Below, in pieces: positions 51,116 to 59,120 of a DNA stretch of 64,000 nt. The first letter of the stretch is position 1. Every line of letters begins with the position of its first letter. A model generated the notes under the pieces. That model was not told the DNA's origin. It saw only the letters and a list, made by a program, of their open reading frames with translations, and did not search any database. Made by a program: the position numbers and the translations under genes. The stretch lies in contig NZ_OOHJ01000018.1 in assembly GCF_900323885.1 (NCBI RefSeq), positions 1,165,001-1,229,000 of the forward strand, in the 5' to 3' direction. Origin of the DNA: [Actinomadura] parvosata subsp. kistnae. Its GTDB lineage: Bacteria > Actinomycetota > Actinomycetes > Streptosporangiales > Streptosporangiaceae.

Positions 51116-52015
51116 CTAGCTGGGCAGTGGGGCATTCCCCAATCGAGTCTCACCGATCAGACGGCGTGCTTCGGCCGCCACGACCTGCGGCATCTCCATC
51201 ATCGCCACGTGCCCCGCGGTCGGCAGCAGCACGAGCCTGACCTGCCGGAACGTACGGTACGCCTTCCTGGCCATGGCCGGGCGGACCAGCCGGTCGTGGC
51301 GCCCGTGAATGATCAGGGTGCGTGCCCGCACCTTCTCCGCCTGGTGCCACAGGGAGTCTTTCCCCCGGCGGAAGTACTCCGCCACGATGCCGCGCGCCGA
51401 GCCGATCATGGCCTCCCCCGCGTACGGGAGGCCGTCGCGCCTGCGCTGCTCCTCGATGGCGTCACGCAGGCGTACGGGGTGCACCGCGTCCATGTTGGCC
51501 CAGACCACGGCCATGGAGGCGGTGATGCGCTGCTCCGCCGGGAGCAGCGTCAGCCTGGACGCCACCCATTCGCCCAGCACGGGGATGGCCGCGGCGGCCA
51601 CGCGCAGCGGGCCGTAGCGGGGCAGCAGGTCCGGCAGGGCCGGCGAGATGAGCGTGAGCGAGCGGACCAGCTCCGGACGGGCGGCGGCGACCCTGACGGC
51701 GACGGCGCCGCCGAGCGAGTTGCCGAACAGGTGGGCCGGGCCCGTGTGCTCCAGCAGCCCGATGACGGCCCGGGAGTGGCCCTCCACCGAGTAGTCGCCG
51801 TCGGCCGGCGCGGGCGAGAAGCCGGCGCCCGGCAGGTCGATGGCGTGGCCGGTGACCTCGTCCTTGAGCTCGTCCATGAGGTCGGTCCAGTTGGTGGCCG
51901 ATCCGGCCAGCCCGTGCACGAACACCGCCTGCTCGGCGGGGCCCTCGGGGGTGGACCGGACGTGCACCGAGCCGATCATTCGCCCTGGCCAGTGTGGGAT
52001 CGGCTCCGCGGTCAT
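51116..52015 (-). CDS. Alpha/beta hydrolase
   Basis: A 299-aa soluble hydrolase. FVHGLAGSATNW (oxyanion), GNSLGGAVAV (nucleophile Ser), HGRHDRLV (acid), AGHVAMMEMP (His). Substrate unknown. ATG 52015 with AAGGAGGAG upstream. Divergent from the small secreted protein at 52174. Confidence 0.87.
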   Translation of the reverse strand: MTAEPIPHWPGRMIGSVHVRSTPEGPAEQAVFVHGLAGSATNWTDLMDELKDEVTGHAIDLPGAGFSPAPADGDYSVEGHSRAVIGLLEHTGPAHLFGNSLGGAVAVRVAAARPELVRSLTLISPALPDLLPRYGPLRVAAAAIPVLGEWVASRLTLLPAEQRITASMAVVWANMDAVHPVRLRDAIEEQRRRDGLPYAGEAMIGSARGIVAEYFRRGKDSLWHQAEKVRARTLIIHGRHDRLVRPAMARKAYRTFRQVRLVLLPTAGHVAMMEMPQVVAAEARRLIGETRLGNAPLPS

Positions 52016-52173
52016 GCGGTCTCCTCCTTGTCGACCATCGAACGTCTCTTCCCCTTCCATCAACGATAACCATCGCCCCCAGGAGGGGTCTGGATTCCGT
52101 ACAGAGGGGTTATTTACCGAACTTTCCTGGCAGCACGGGACATACGTCTCGAATGTGTACAGGGGGTACCGCC

Positions 52174-52473
52174 ATGCTCACCACCCGTATCGCCGCCTTC
52201 CTCGTCGCCGTGTCGCTGGCGGCAGCCGGGCTCGTCGCCACCGCGGCGAGCGCCGAGGCGCGGCCCGGATGCACGTACCGGGTCGTGCGGGTGAAGACGC
52301 GGCTCAACATCCGGATGGAGCCGCGCGGGCGGATCGTGGACAAGCTGTACCCGGGCGACCGCACGTGGGGCAGTTGCAAGAAGCACGGGAAGTGGCGGCG
52401 GGTCCACGGGACGGAGATCGGGCGTAGAGGCTTCGCCTTCGGGCGGTACCTGAAGAAGATCGGCAGGCGGTAG
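52174..52473 (+). CDS. Small secreted SH3-like protein
   Basis: A 99-aa protein with a signal peptide (IAAFLVAVSLAAAGLVATAA then ASA cleavage) and a bacterial SH3-type core, RVKTRLNIRMEPRGRIVDKL with GDRTWGSCKK and GFAFGRYLKKIG. Likely binds cell-wall components. ATG 52174 with AGGGGG upstream. Confidence 0.8.
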   Translation: MLTTRIAAFLVAVSLAAAGLVATAASAEARPGCTYRVVRVKTRLNIRMEPRGRIVDKLYPGDRTWGSCKKHGKWRRVHGTEIGRRGFAFGRYLKKIGRR

Positions 52474-53036
52474 CAGGTCAAGAGCGGGGCAAAAGTCGTT
52501 CCTGATCGTTTGTGGCCGTCACTCTGGGAAATCATTCGAGCACGAGTCGTGACAGACTTCGCCGCCACCGTTGACGGCGCGGTCACGACGATGCGGCAGA
52601 CATCACCGGGGGCGCCTTTTTCCGCCCCCATATCGTGATGGCCCGAGCAATTACCGTACGGGAAGTCCGGGCATTTCTTTTCGCCTCACGAATTCCAGGC
52701 CGGAAAGCGCCGGGCTGCCGCATGCGCATCGCACCACCATTCCGTCACCACTATCGCCGGCAGCACGCGGACACGGCCGGTGAGCCGCTCAATGACGCGC
52801 GCGCTCACCTTCCATATGCGACACAATCGGACATATCCTCTCATTTCATTTGATAAATGTTTAATGCGAGCAATAAGATTGTTAATGCAGAGCAAAATGG
52901 AGTCGTATCTGTTTGCCCGTGCACCGCCCCGGAAATGTCTTTCGGTGGATGAGCCTTCAGCAGCCGTCCAAGATCTGTTTCCTGGCAATCCGGAAACGCC
53001 GAGAACGGGGCAATCGATCCTTTAGGGGGAAACACA
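52474..53036 (+). other. Intergenic region with cruciform and A/T-rich promoter segment
   Basis: 563 bp. GTCGTGAC (52546-52553) pairs with GTCACGAC (52582-52589) around an inner CGCCG/CGGCG stem. A second hairpin GGGGGCG/CGCCCCC lies at 52608-52629. From about 52830 the sequence becomes A/T-rich (TTTGATAAATGTTTAATG) and is homologous to the region upstream of the third mini-protein. Last 33 nt are the conserved leader. Confidence 0.6.
53004..53036 (+). promoter_or_regulatory. Conserved 5' leader, mini-protein 1
   Basis: AACGGGGCAATCGA followed by TCCTTTAGGGGGAAA and ACACA immediately before ATG. AGGGGG is the ribosome binding site. Near-identical leaders precede the genes at 53805 (53770-53804) and 55274 (55275-55310). 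Confidence 0.7.
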
Positions 53037-53378
53037 ATGCCCAAGCTCAAGAGTGTTATCGCAGGCCTCGCCATCAGCACGGCGCTGACCGGCGGCATGG
53101 TGGGCGCGGGCGCGGCGACGTCCGCGGCCGGCGCGACCACCCAGTTCAGCACCGGCACGTCCCTTCGCACGGACGACGGCTGGGGCTGGGGCCGTCGTCA
53201 CCACCACCACCACCGTCACCACAACCACCGCTGCGGCCGGGGCCACCACCACGGCGGCGGCTGGGGCTGGGGCTGGGGCGGCCGGCGTCACCACCGTGGT
53301 CAGGTGTGCATCGTCATCCGCAACAACAACCACAACGACAACGGGCCCAGCCACCACGACAACGGCGACGACAAGTAA
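53037..53378 (+). CDS. Secreted His/Trp/Gly-rich mini-protein 1
   Basis: 113 aa. Residues 1-31 are a signal peptide beginning MPKLKSVIAGLAISTALTGG. The mature part has GWGWGRRHHHHH, HHNHRCGRGHHHGGG, WGWGWGG, a short strand VCIVIRNNN and an Asn/His/Asp tail. The His clusters suggest metal binding. I do not recognise the family; two paralogues lie nearby. It is followed by a hairpin at 53478. Confidence 0.8.
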   Translation: MPKLKSVIAGLAISTALTGGMVGAGAATSAAGATTQFSTGTSLRTDDGWGWGRRHHHHHRHHNHRCGRGHHHGGGWGWGWGGRRHHRGQVCIVIRNNNHNDNGPSHHDNGDDK

Positions 53379-53477
53379 CCGTGCGTCAATGGCGCAAGGA
53401 GTTCTCGGGGCGGCCTGATTAACCGTCGCGGCTGGGCCTGAGGTTCATTTCTCCTCGTCTTCACGGCAACCATGGGT

Positions 53478-53510
53478 GAGGGCTCCCCCGGCATCGGCCG
53501 GGGGGCCCTC
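53478..53510 (+). terminator. Hairpin after mini-protein 1
   Basis: GAGGGC-TCCCCCGGC, a short loop, GGCCGGGGG-GCCCTC. Located 100 nt downstream of the stop codon. Confidence 0.6.
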
Positions 53511-53543
53511 GCTACGTCATTTCCCGGCTCGTTCGCGGGCCGG

Positions 53544-53660
53544 GATTTCGGCGTCCGGGGGGTGTCGCGGGCGCGGTCCCTTGATTTCGGCGTCCGGGGC
53601 TGCCGCGGACACGGTTCCTTGATTTCGGCGTCCAGGGGTGCCGCGGGCGCGGTTCCTTGT
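53544..53660. repeat. 38/39-bp tandem repeat, three copies
   Basis: GATTTCGGCGTCC begins at 53544, 53583 and 53621 (periods 39 and 38), each followed by versions of GGTGCCGCGGGCGCGGTTCC. It sits between mini-proteins 1 and 2, in non-coding sequence. Confidence 0.85.
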
Positions 53661-53769
53661 GCACTGTTCATGTGCTGCCCTCGTGTTGGACAAAAACGGA
53701 CAATTCCGGTTTGTCGCCCTTTAGGTCGGAAATATGCACTGTGCGGATGGCTTGCTAGTCGTCATCCGT

Positions 53770-53804
53770 AACGGGGCAATCGAATCCTTTAGGGGGAAAA
53801 CGCA
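53770..53804 (+). promoter_or_regulatory. Conserved 5' leader, mini-protein 2
   Basis: ACGGGGCAATCGA then ATCCTTTAGGGGGAAAA and CGCA before ATG, matching the leaders of the other two mini-proteins with a one-base insertion. Confidence 0.7.
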
Positions 53805-54107
53805 ATGCCCAAGCTCAAAAGTGTTATCGCAGGTCTCGCCATCAGCACCGCGCTGACCGGCGGCGTGGTGAGCGCGGGGGCCGCCACCACCGCCGCCAGC
53901 GCTGACGCCGCCACACAGGTCACCACCGGCACGTCCGTCCTCGCCGGCAACCACTGCGGGTGGGGCTGGCGCCGCTGCGGAGGCTGGGGCTGGGGGTGGA
54001 ACCGCTGGAAGAGGTGGGGCCACCGTCACCACGGCCACGGCCGGATCAGGATCGTCATCGTCAACAGGAACTACAACAACAACGGTCATCACCGTGATCG
54101 GTGGTAG
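53805..54107 (+). CDS. Secreted Trp/Gly-rich mini-protein 2
   Basis: 100 aa. Same signal peptide as its paralogues (MPKLKSVIAGLAISTALTGG). Mature part: TGTSVLAGNHCGWGWRRCGG, WGWGWNRWKRWGHRHHGHG, then IRIVIVNRNYNNN and a short His/Arg tail. The Cys pair C-x5-C and the WGWGW track are shared with mini-protein 3. Function unknown. Confidence 0.8.
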   Translation: MPKLKSVIAGLAISTALTGGVVSAGAATTAASADAATQVTTGTSVLAGNHCGWGWRRCGGWGWGWNRWKRWGHRHHGHGRIRIVIVNRNYNNNGHHRDRW

Positions 54108-54959
54108 AACCTCTGGCTGACGAGCCCGCCGCTGGGCGATGAGCTCGGGCCGTACCTCACGTGAGTGCCCGCGTTCGCCGGGGAACGACATCCGCCCTCT
54201 CACCAAGAACGGACGTCACACCCGGGGGACGCGGGCACTCCGCACGCCCGGGCCGGTACGGCCCGAAGCGCTCGCCCCTCCCTTCACACCCCCGCTCGCC
54301 GCTCCCTTCATATGGCCGCGCGCCGCTCCTCGCCCTGAGCGCCACTCCCTCGCGCCACACCCCACCGCTCGCGCTCAGCGCCGCCCCCTCGCGCCACGCT
54401 TTCGCTTCTCGCACTTGGCGCACCCCCTCACGGCCCGCTCTCACCGCTCGCACTCAGCGCCGGCCCCTCTCGCACAACGCCCCGCTGCTCGCAAGCGGCG
54501 CACCGCTCACGGCACGCCCCCACTCCTCGCACTCAGCTCCACCTCCCCGCGCGATGCCCACTCCTCGCACTCGGCGCCACCCCTCTCGTCACGCCCGCTG
54601 CTCGCACCGGGCGCCACTCCGTTGCGCTGAGCATCGCCCTCGGGATGTGCGCCGCTCCCCCACATGTGCACCGCCTTCGCGGCAGGCGGGCGAGGGGGCA
54701 CGCGGCAGGCGGCATGGGCAGCGGGCGAGGCGCGGCCGAGACACAGGGCGCGGCGTGCGCCAAGGGGATGGCGCACGCCGGGCGTCTGGGGGAGCCGCGG
54801 ACAACTCCTAGCGCTCGGCCCGCCGGCCTTTACCTCCGGAGGTCGTCATGTAAAAGGCGCCGGAAACGCAACGGGGACCCTCCGGGCAAATGCCGGAGAG
54901 CCCCCGCCGAAAGCGCCATGAGACGAGGAGAAACCCTACGCCGTCAACGCCCGGTCGTA
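54108..54959. other. Non-coding region with degenerate repeats
   Basis: 852 bp between convergent mini-proteins 2 and 3. From 54290 to 54640 degenerate units related to CGCTCGCACTCAGCGCC and CCCTCGCGCCAC recur about every 35-45 bp. A hairpin (54874-54903) near the end probably terminates mini-protein 3. No gene supported. Confidence 0.55.
54874..54903 (-). terminator. Hairpin after mini-protein 3
   Basis: On the minus strand GGGCTCTCCGG pairs with CCGGAGGGTCCC. It lies 57 nt downstream of the stop codon of the gene at 54960-55274. Confidence 0.55.
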
Positions 54960-55274
54960 TCAGTCCTTGGTGTCGTCCGTCTTGTCGTCATTCTTGTCCG
55001 ACCGCGAGTGGTGGTTGCGGTTGTAGTTGTTGTTGAAGACCTTGATCTTCACGTGCATGCGGTGGTGGTGACGCCGGTGGCCCCAGCCCCAGCCTCCGCC
55101 GCAGCGGCGCCAGCCCCACCCGCAGTGGTTGCCGGCAAGGACGGAGGCACCGGTGCCGACCTGGGTGGCGGCGTCGGCGGTGGCCATGGTGGTGGCGGCA
55201 CCCGCGCTCACCACACCACCGGTCAGCGCGGTGCTGATGGCGAGGCCGGCGAGGACACTTTTGAGCTTGGGCAT
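54960..55274 (-). CDS. Secreted Trp/Gly/His-rich mini-protein 3
   Basis: 104 aa. MPKLKSVLAGLAISTALTGG signal peptide, then TGASVLAGNHCGWGWRRCGG, GWGWGHRRHHHRMHV, KIKVFNNNYNRNHH and a charged tail (SRSDKNDDKTDDTKD). It is inverted relative to mini-proteins 1 and 2. Same family pattern: conserved leader, Cys pair, aromatic/Gly track, short strand, Asn-rich tail. Confidence 0.8.
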   Translation of the reverse strand: MPKLKSVLAGLAISTALTGGVVSAGAATTMATADAATQVGTGASVLAGNHCGWGWRRCGGGWGWGHRRHHHRMHVKIKVFNNNYNRNHHSRSDKNDDKTDDTKD

Positions 55275-55450
55275 TGCGTTTTCCCCCTAAAGGATCGATT
55301 GCCCCGTTCTCGCGGTTTCCGGATAACCCGGAAACGCATCCACGATGTGTCATTTCCGGCGGATGCACGGGCAAACAGGCACGACTCCTTTTTGCTCTGC
55401 ATTAAGAATCTTATTGCTCGCCTTAAAGGTGTATCCAATGAAAAAACGCT
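55275..55450 (-). repeat. Inverted homologue of the mini-protein 1 upstream region
   Basis: The sequence upstream of mini-protein 3 is homologous to that upstream of mini-protein 1 (52862-53036). Shared blocks on the coding strands include GCGAGCAATAAGATT, TTAATGCAGAGCAAAA, TGTTTGCCCGTGCA and the final leader. The two copies face each other about 2.2 kb apart. Confidence 0.8.
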
Positions 55451-55635
55451 AATTATCCGGATATGTCCCTTTCCCGAAGGGGCCGCGTCCCGACGGCGAC
55501 ACAGCCGTCCCCGGCAGCGGCGAACGTTCGCGGGCGGCGAGGCACCTGGCACGGTCAGAACGCGTATGGCGGCGCACAGAGCCCGCAGTGCACGCCGGAT
55601 GCGCATTGGGCCCGCTGCGCACACATGTGGACAGA

Positions 55636-55870
55636 GCCAGCCGTGGACGCACGCGCACAGGGTCCGCTTTGCACACACGTGCACAGTGCCCGGTGGCACG
55701 CATGCGTGCAGGGCCGGCTTTGTACACACGCGCGCAGGGGCCCGATGGCACGCATGCGTGCAGGGTCCGCTATGCAAGCACGCGCACAGTGCCCCGTGGC
55801 GCGCATGCGCGCTGGGCACCGGTGGCGCACCTGCGCCCAGGGCTCGCCGTGCAAGCAGGCGCACAACCTG
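55636..55870. repeat. About 51-bp tandem repeat with alternating purine-pyrimidine palindromes
   Basis: GGGTCCGCTTTG-like starts recur at 55660, 55711, 55763 and, more diverged, 55840. Each unit also holds GGCACGCATGCGTGCAGG and CACACGCGCACAG. The GCATGC palindromes and CACGCGCA runs are alternating purine-pyrimidine. Reading frames through it give 17-residue repeats but have no start signals. The remaining 55451-55924 holds nothing else I can support. Confidence 0.8.
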
Positions 55871-55924
55871 CTGCGCACGCATGGGTCACCCCAACGCACG
55901 TCCCAGGTGCGGCAGGCGGGGAAC

Positions 55925-56824
55925 TTAGGCGGACTTGCGGGTCTTCCGCTTGGGGGCGGCCTTCTCCTCGTCCTTGGACTCCTTGGTGTCCTTGGAGTCC
56001 TTCGCCGCCTTGCCCGCCGCCTTCTTCGGCCTGGCGGGCTCGCCGCCCCCGCGTTCGCGCTTGGCGGCCTCCACGCTCGCCCGCAGCGCCGCCATGAGGT
56101 CGACGGCCGGTCCGGCCTCTTCCTCCTCGCGGGCGGGGATGACCTCCTTGCCCGCCACCTTCGCCTCGATCACCTGCTGCAACGCCTCGCGGTAGGTGTC
56201 GTGGTACTCGGCGGGGTCGAAGTCGGACTCCATGGTGGTGATGAGGGATTCGGCCATCTTGAGCTCCTGGGCGCGGACCTCGATGTCCTCCTCCAGGAAC
56301 GCGAAGTCGGGCGTGCGGATCTCGTCCGGCCAGAGCATGGTCTCCAGGACGAACACCCCGTCCCGGACGCGCAGCGTGGCCAGCGACTCGCGTTGCCGCA
56401 GCGCCACCTTGACGACGGCGACCTGCCCGGAGCTCTCCAGCGCGTTGCGCAGCAGCACGTACGGCTTGGCCCCTTGGGCGTCGGGCTCCAGGTAGTACGA
56501 CTTGGCGAAGTAGATGGGGTCGATCTGCTCGGCCGGCGTGAACTGCAGCACGTCGATCCGGCGGGACGTGCTGAGCGGCAGGTCCTCGAAGTCCTCGTCG
56601 GTGAGCACGACCATCTCGCCGGAGGCCAGCTCGTAGCCCTTGGCGATGTCGGCGTAGGGGACTTCTTCGCCGTCCTGCGTGCAGACCCGCTTGTAGCGGA
56701 TGCGGCCGCCGTCGGCGCGGTGGACCTGGTGGAACGACACGTCTTTCTGCTCGGTGGCCGAGTAGAGCTTGACGGGGATCGTCACCAGCCCGAAGGAGAT
56801 CGCACCTTTCCAGATGCTGCGCAT
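55925..56824 (-). CDS. ku: Ku protein (NHEJ)
   Basis: A 299-aa bacterial Ku homodimer subunit that binds DNA double-strand ends and recruits LigD. MRSIWKGAISFGLVTIPVKL, LSTSRRIDVLQF and DPIYFAKSYYLEPD are family signatures. A Lys-rich, low-complexity tail after residue 250 (KKAAGKAAKDSKDTKESKDE) is typical of actinobacterial Ku and aids DNA binding. ATG 56824 with TGAGGGG upstream. Divergent from the ligase gene. Confidence 0.94.
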   Translation of the reverse strand: MRSIWKGAISFGLVTIPVKLYSATEQKDVSFHQVHRADGGRIRYKRVCTQDGEEVPYADIAKGYELASGEMVVLTDEDFEDLPLSTSRRIDVLQFTPAEQIDPIYFAKSYYLEPDAQGAKPYVLLRNALESSGQVAVVKVALRQRESLATLRVRDGVFVLETMLWPDEIRTPDFAFLEEDIEVRAQELKMAESLITTMESDFDPAEYHDTYREALQQVIEAKVAGKEVIPAREEEEAGPAVDLMAALRASVEAAKRERGGGEPARPKKAAGKAAKDSKDTKESKDEEKAAPKRKTRKSA

Positions 56825-56873
56825 AGGGCACCCCTCAGCTCTCAACCGGCCCGGCAATGGGCACATACCCCTC

Positions 56874-57788
56874 ATGGGGCAACCAATGCCATACCCGGTC
56901 GAACCGATGCTGGCCGTACCTGGGGAACTACCCTCCGATCGCGAGCAGTACGGCCTGGAGGTCAAGTGGGACGGCATCCGCGCCCTCGTCCATCTGGACG
57001 GCGGGATGAGAGTGACGGGGAGGCACGGGGCCGACTACACGCGGCGCTATCCGGAAATTTCCGGGTTCGGGCTGAAGAGCGCGGTCCTGGACGGTGAGCT
57101 CGTGGCGCTCGACCAGCACGGCCGGCCCAGCTTCCTGCGGCTCCAGCGGCGCATGCACCTGACCGATCCCGAGCCGGCCATGCTGGAGCTGTACCCGATC
57201 ACGTACGTGCCGTTCGACCTGCTGTATCTCGACGGCACGCCGCTGTTCGACCTGTCGTACCGGGACCGCAGGGCGCTGCTGGACGAGCTGGACATCGGCG
57301 CGCCCCCGTACTTCCCCGGCGAGTCCGACCTGCTCTCCGCCACGTACGAGCAGGGCCTGGAAGGCGTGGTCGCCAAGCGGCTCGACTCCCCCTACCGCTC
57401 GGGCGTCCGGACCCCCTGGTGGATCAAGGTCAAGAACCTCACCACGCGGGAGGTCGTCATCGGCGGCTGGAAACCCGGCAAGGGCCGGCGTTCGGGCGGG
57501 GTCGGCTCGCTGGTGCTGGGCGTGTTCACGGACGAGGGGCTGACGTACGTCGGCCACGTCGGCACGGGGTTCACCGACACGGTGCTGGACGAGCTGTACG
57601 CGTTGCTGCGACCGCTGGAGATCCCGCGCAGCCCGTTCCGCAACCAGGTGCCGTGGCGGAATCGGTGGGTTAGGCCCGATCTCGTCGGGGAGGTGGCCTA
57701 CACGATGTGGACCGACGAGCAACGGCTGCGGCACCCCGTGTGGCGCGGTCTGCGCCCCGACAAGCTCCCCGCGGAGGTGACGCTGTGA
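56874..57788 (+). CDS. ATP-dependent DNA ligase, LigD ligase-domain protein
   Basis: A 304-aa ligase. The adenylated lysine is in EVKWDGIRAL; others are LDGELVALD, YVPFDLLYLDG, EGVVAKRLDSPY, and WIKVKN. It is the ligase module of LigD, encoded alone rather than fused to polymerase and phosphoesterase domains. ATG 56874 chosen; ATG 56886 is possible. It overlaps the polymerase gene by 4 nt (GTGA). Confidence 0.92.
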   Translation: MGQPMPYPVEPMLAVPGELPSDREQYGLEVKWDGIRALVHLDGGMRVTGRHGADYTRRYPEISGFGLKSAVLDGELVALDQHGRPSFLRLQRRMHLTDPEPAMLELYPITYVPFDLLYLDGTPLFDLSYRDRRALLDELDIGAPPYFPGESDLLSATYEQGLEGVVAKRLDSPYRSGVRTPWWIKVKNLTTREVVIGGWKPGKGRRSGGVGSLVLGVFTDEGLTYVGHVGTGFTDTVLDELYALLRPLEIPRSPFRNQVPWRNRWVRPDLVGEVAYTMWTDEQRLRHPVWRGLRPDKLPAEVTL

Positions 57789-58657
57789 AGGTGCCGGTCA
57801 AGGTGGACGGCCGCGAGCTGACCCTGAGCAACCTCGACAAGGTGCTCTACCCGGACTACGGCTTCACGAAGGCCGAGGTCATCGACTACTACAGCCGCAT
57901 CGCCCCCGTCCTGCTGCCCCACCTGCGCGGCCGCCCCCTGACCGTCAAGCGCTACCCGAACGGCGTCACCGGACAGTCCTTCTTCGAGAAGAACGCCCCC
58001 GACCACACCCCCGACTGGGTCCGGCGCGTGAACCTGCCCGCCCCGGGCAGCACCAAGAACCGCGAGACCATCGACTTCGCCGTCGTGGAGGACCTGCCCA
58101 CGCTCGTCTACTACGCGAACCTGGCCGCCCTGGAGCTCCACGTGCCGCAGTGGCGGGTGGACGAGGACGGCCGGGCGCTGCCACCCGACACGCTCGTGTT
58201 CGACCTCGACCCCGGGGCACCTGCGACGATCGTCGAGTGCACGCGCGTGGCGCTCCTGCTGCGCGACGTACTGAAGCAGGAAGGGCTGAAAGCCCTGCCG
58301 AAGACCAGCGGGAGCAAGGGCATGCAGCTGTACGCGGACTGGGACTGCCGCGAGGAGCCGTCCGCGTACGCCAAGAGGCTCGCCCAACTCCTGGAGAAGG
58401 AGCACCCCGACCAGATCGTCAGCGTGATGACGAAGAAGCTGCGACCTGGCAAGGTGTTCATCGACTGGAGCCAGAACAACCCGGCCAAGACCACCGTCGC
58501 CCCCTACTCCCTGCGGGCCAAGGACCAGCCCACGGTCTCGACCCCGCTCACGTGGAAGGAGGTCGAGAGCTGTGAACACCCCGACGACCTGGTGTTCACC
58601 GCGCCTGACGCCCTGGCCAGGGTGGAGAAGCGCGGCGACCTTTTCGGCCGGGCGTAG
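57785..58657 (+). CDS. LigD polymerase-domain (primase-type) protein
   Basis: A 290-aa archaeo-eukaryotic primase-fold polymerase that fills gaps at NHEJ ends. Signatures: LSNLDKVLYPDYGFTKAEVI, FFEKNAPDHTPDW, VFDLDPG (catalytic Asp pair), KTSGSKGMQLY, and the final FIDWSQNNPAKTTVAPYSLR. No phosphoesterase domain is encoded nearby. GTG start overlaps the ligase stop. Confidence 0.93.
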   Translation: MKVPVKVDGRELTLSNLDKVLYPDYGFTKAEVIDYYSRIAPVLLPHLRGRPLTVKRYPNGVTGQSFFEKNAPDHTPDWVRRVNLPAPGSTKNRETIDFAVVEDLPTLVYYANLAALELHVPQWRVDEDGRALPPDTLVFDLDPGAPATIVECTRVALLLRDVLKQEGLKALPKTSGSKGMQLYADWDCREEPSAYAKRLAQLLEKEHPDQIVSVMTKKLRPGKVFIDWSQNNPAKTTVAPYSLRAKDQPTVSTPLTWKEVESCEHPDDLVFTAPDALARVEKRGDLFGRA

Positions 58658-58691
58658 GCTGGATCCGTCCGTACCGAGAGGGGACCTGAAC

Positions 58692-58907
58692 ATGTCGGAG
58701 ATGGACATACGCGGGGACGAAGGCCCTTACGCCGAAGAGGAGGGGGAGAGGTCGATCGAGACACCGGAGGCCGACGCGGCCGAGCAGCAGCGCGAGGTGC
58801 TCCAGAGCGTGGGGCGGCTGCGCCGCGAGGTGCCGTTCGACGCCGACCCGGCCGACGCCGCCGACCAGGACCGCGTGGTCGATCTCGACGACGACGACTA
58901 CCGCTGA
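58692..58907 (+). CDS. Small acidic protein, 71 aa
   Basis: A very acidic, probably disordered protein (MSEMDIRGDEGPYAEEEGER to VDLDDDDYR). ATG 58692 with AGAGGGGA upstream. It follows the NHEJ operon by 34 nt, so may be cotranscribed. Function unknown. Confidence 0.65.
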   Translation: MSEMDIRGDEGPYAEEEGERSIETPEADAAEQQREVLQSVGRLRREVPFDADPADAADQDRVVDLDDDDYR

Positions 58908-59120
58908 CCCCGGCCGGTTCCGACGCGACGCCGGCTCGCCATCGACGCGGTGGCGGGCCCGGCCTCGGGCCTGGTGATCGGCAGGGTGGCGGTGACCTGC
59001 GCAGAGGCGGCCCACCTGGCGGCGGCTGCCGCCGGCAGGTGGCCCGCCCGCACGTAGGATGTGCGCGCATAGCATCACTGTGTGCGTACGCGCAGCACGC
59101 ACAGCCCGCCTGAGAGACCA

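Noticed and set aside
53004..53036. Conserved mini-protein leader as a known riboswitch (for example c-di-AMP)
   Set aside because: The conserved part is too short and I see no match to a known riboswitch core; duplication explains the similarity.
55636..55870. Possible CRISPR array
   Set aside because: Units are contiguous and similar along their whole length, with no unique spacers and no cas genes.
54645..55928. Long frame with Cys/His repeats resembling zinc-finger spacing
   Set aside because: The Cys/His pattern comes from the 51-bp DNA array; the frame also runs antisense through mini-protein 3.
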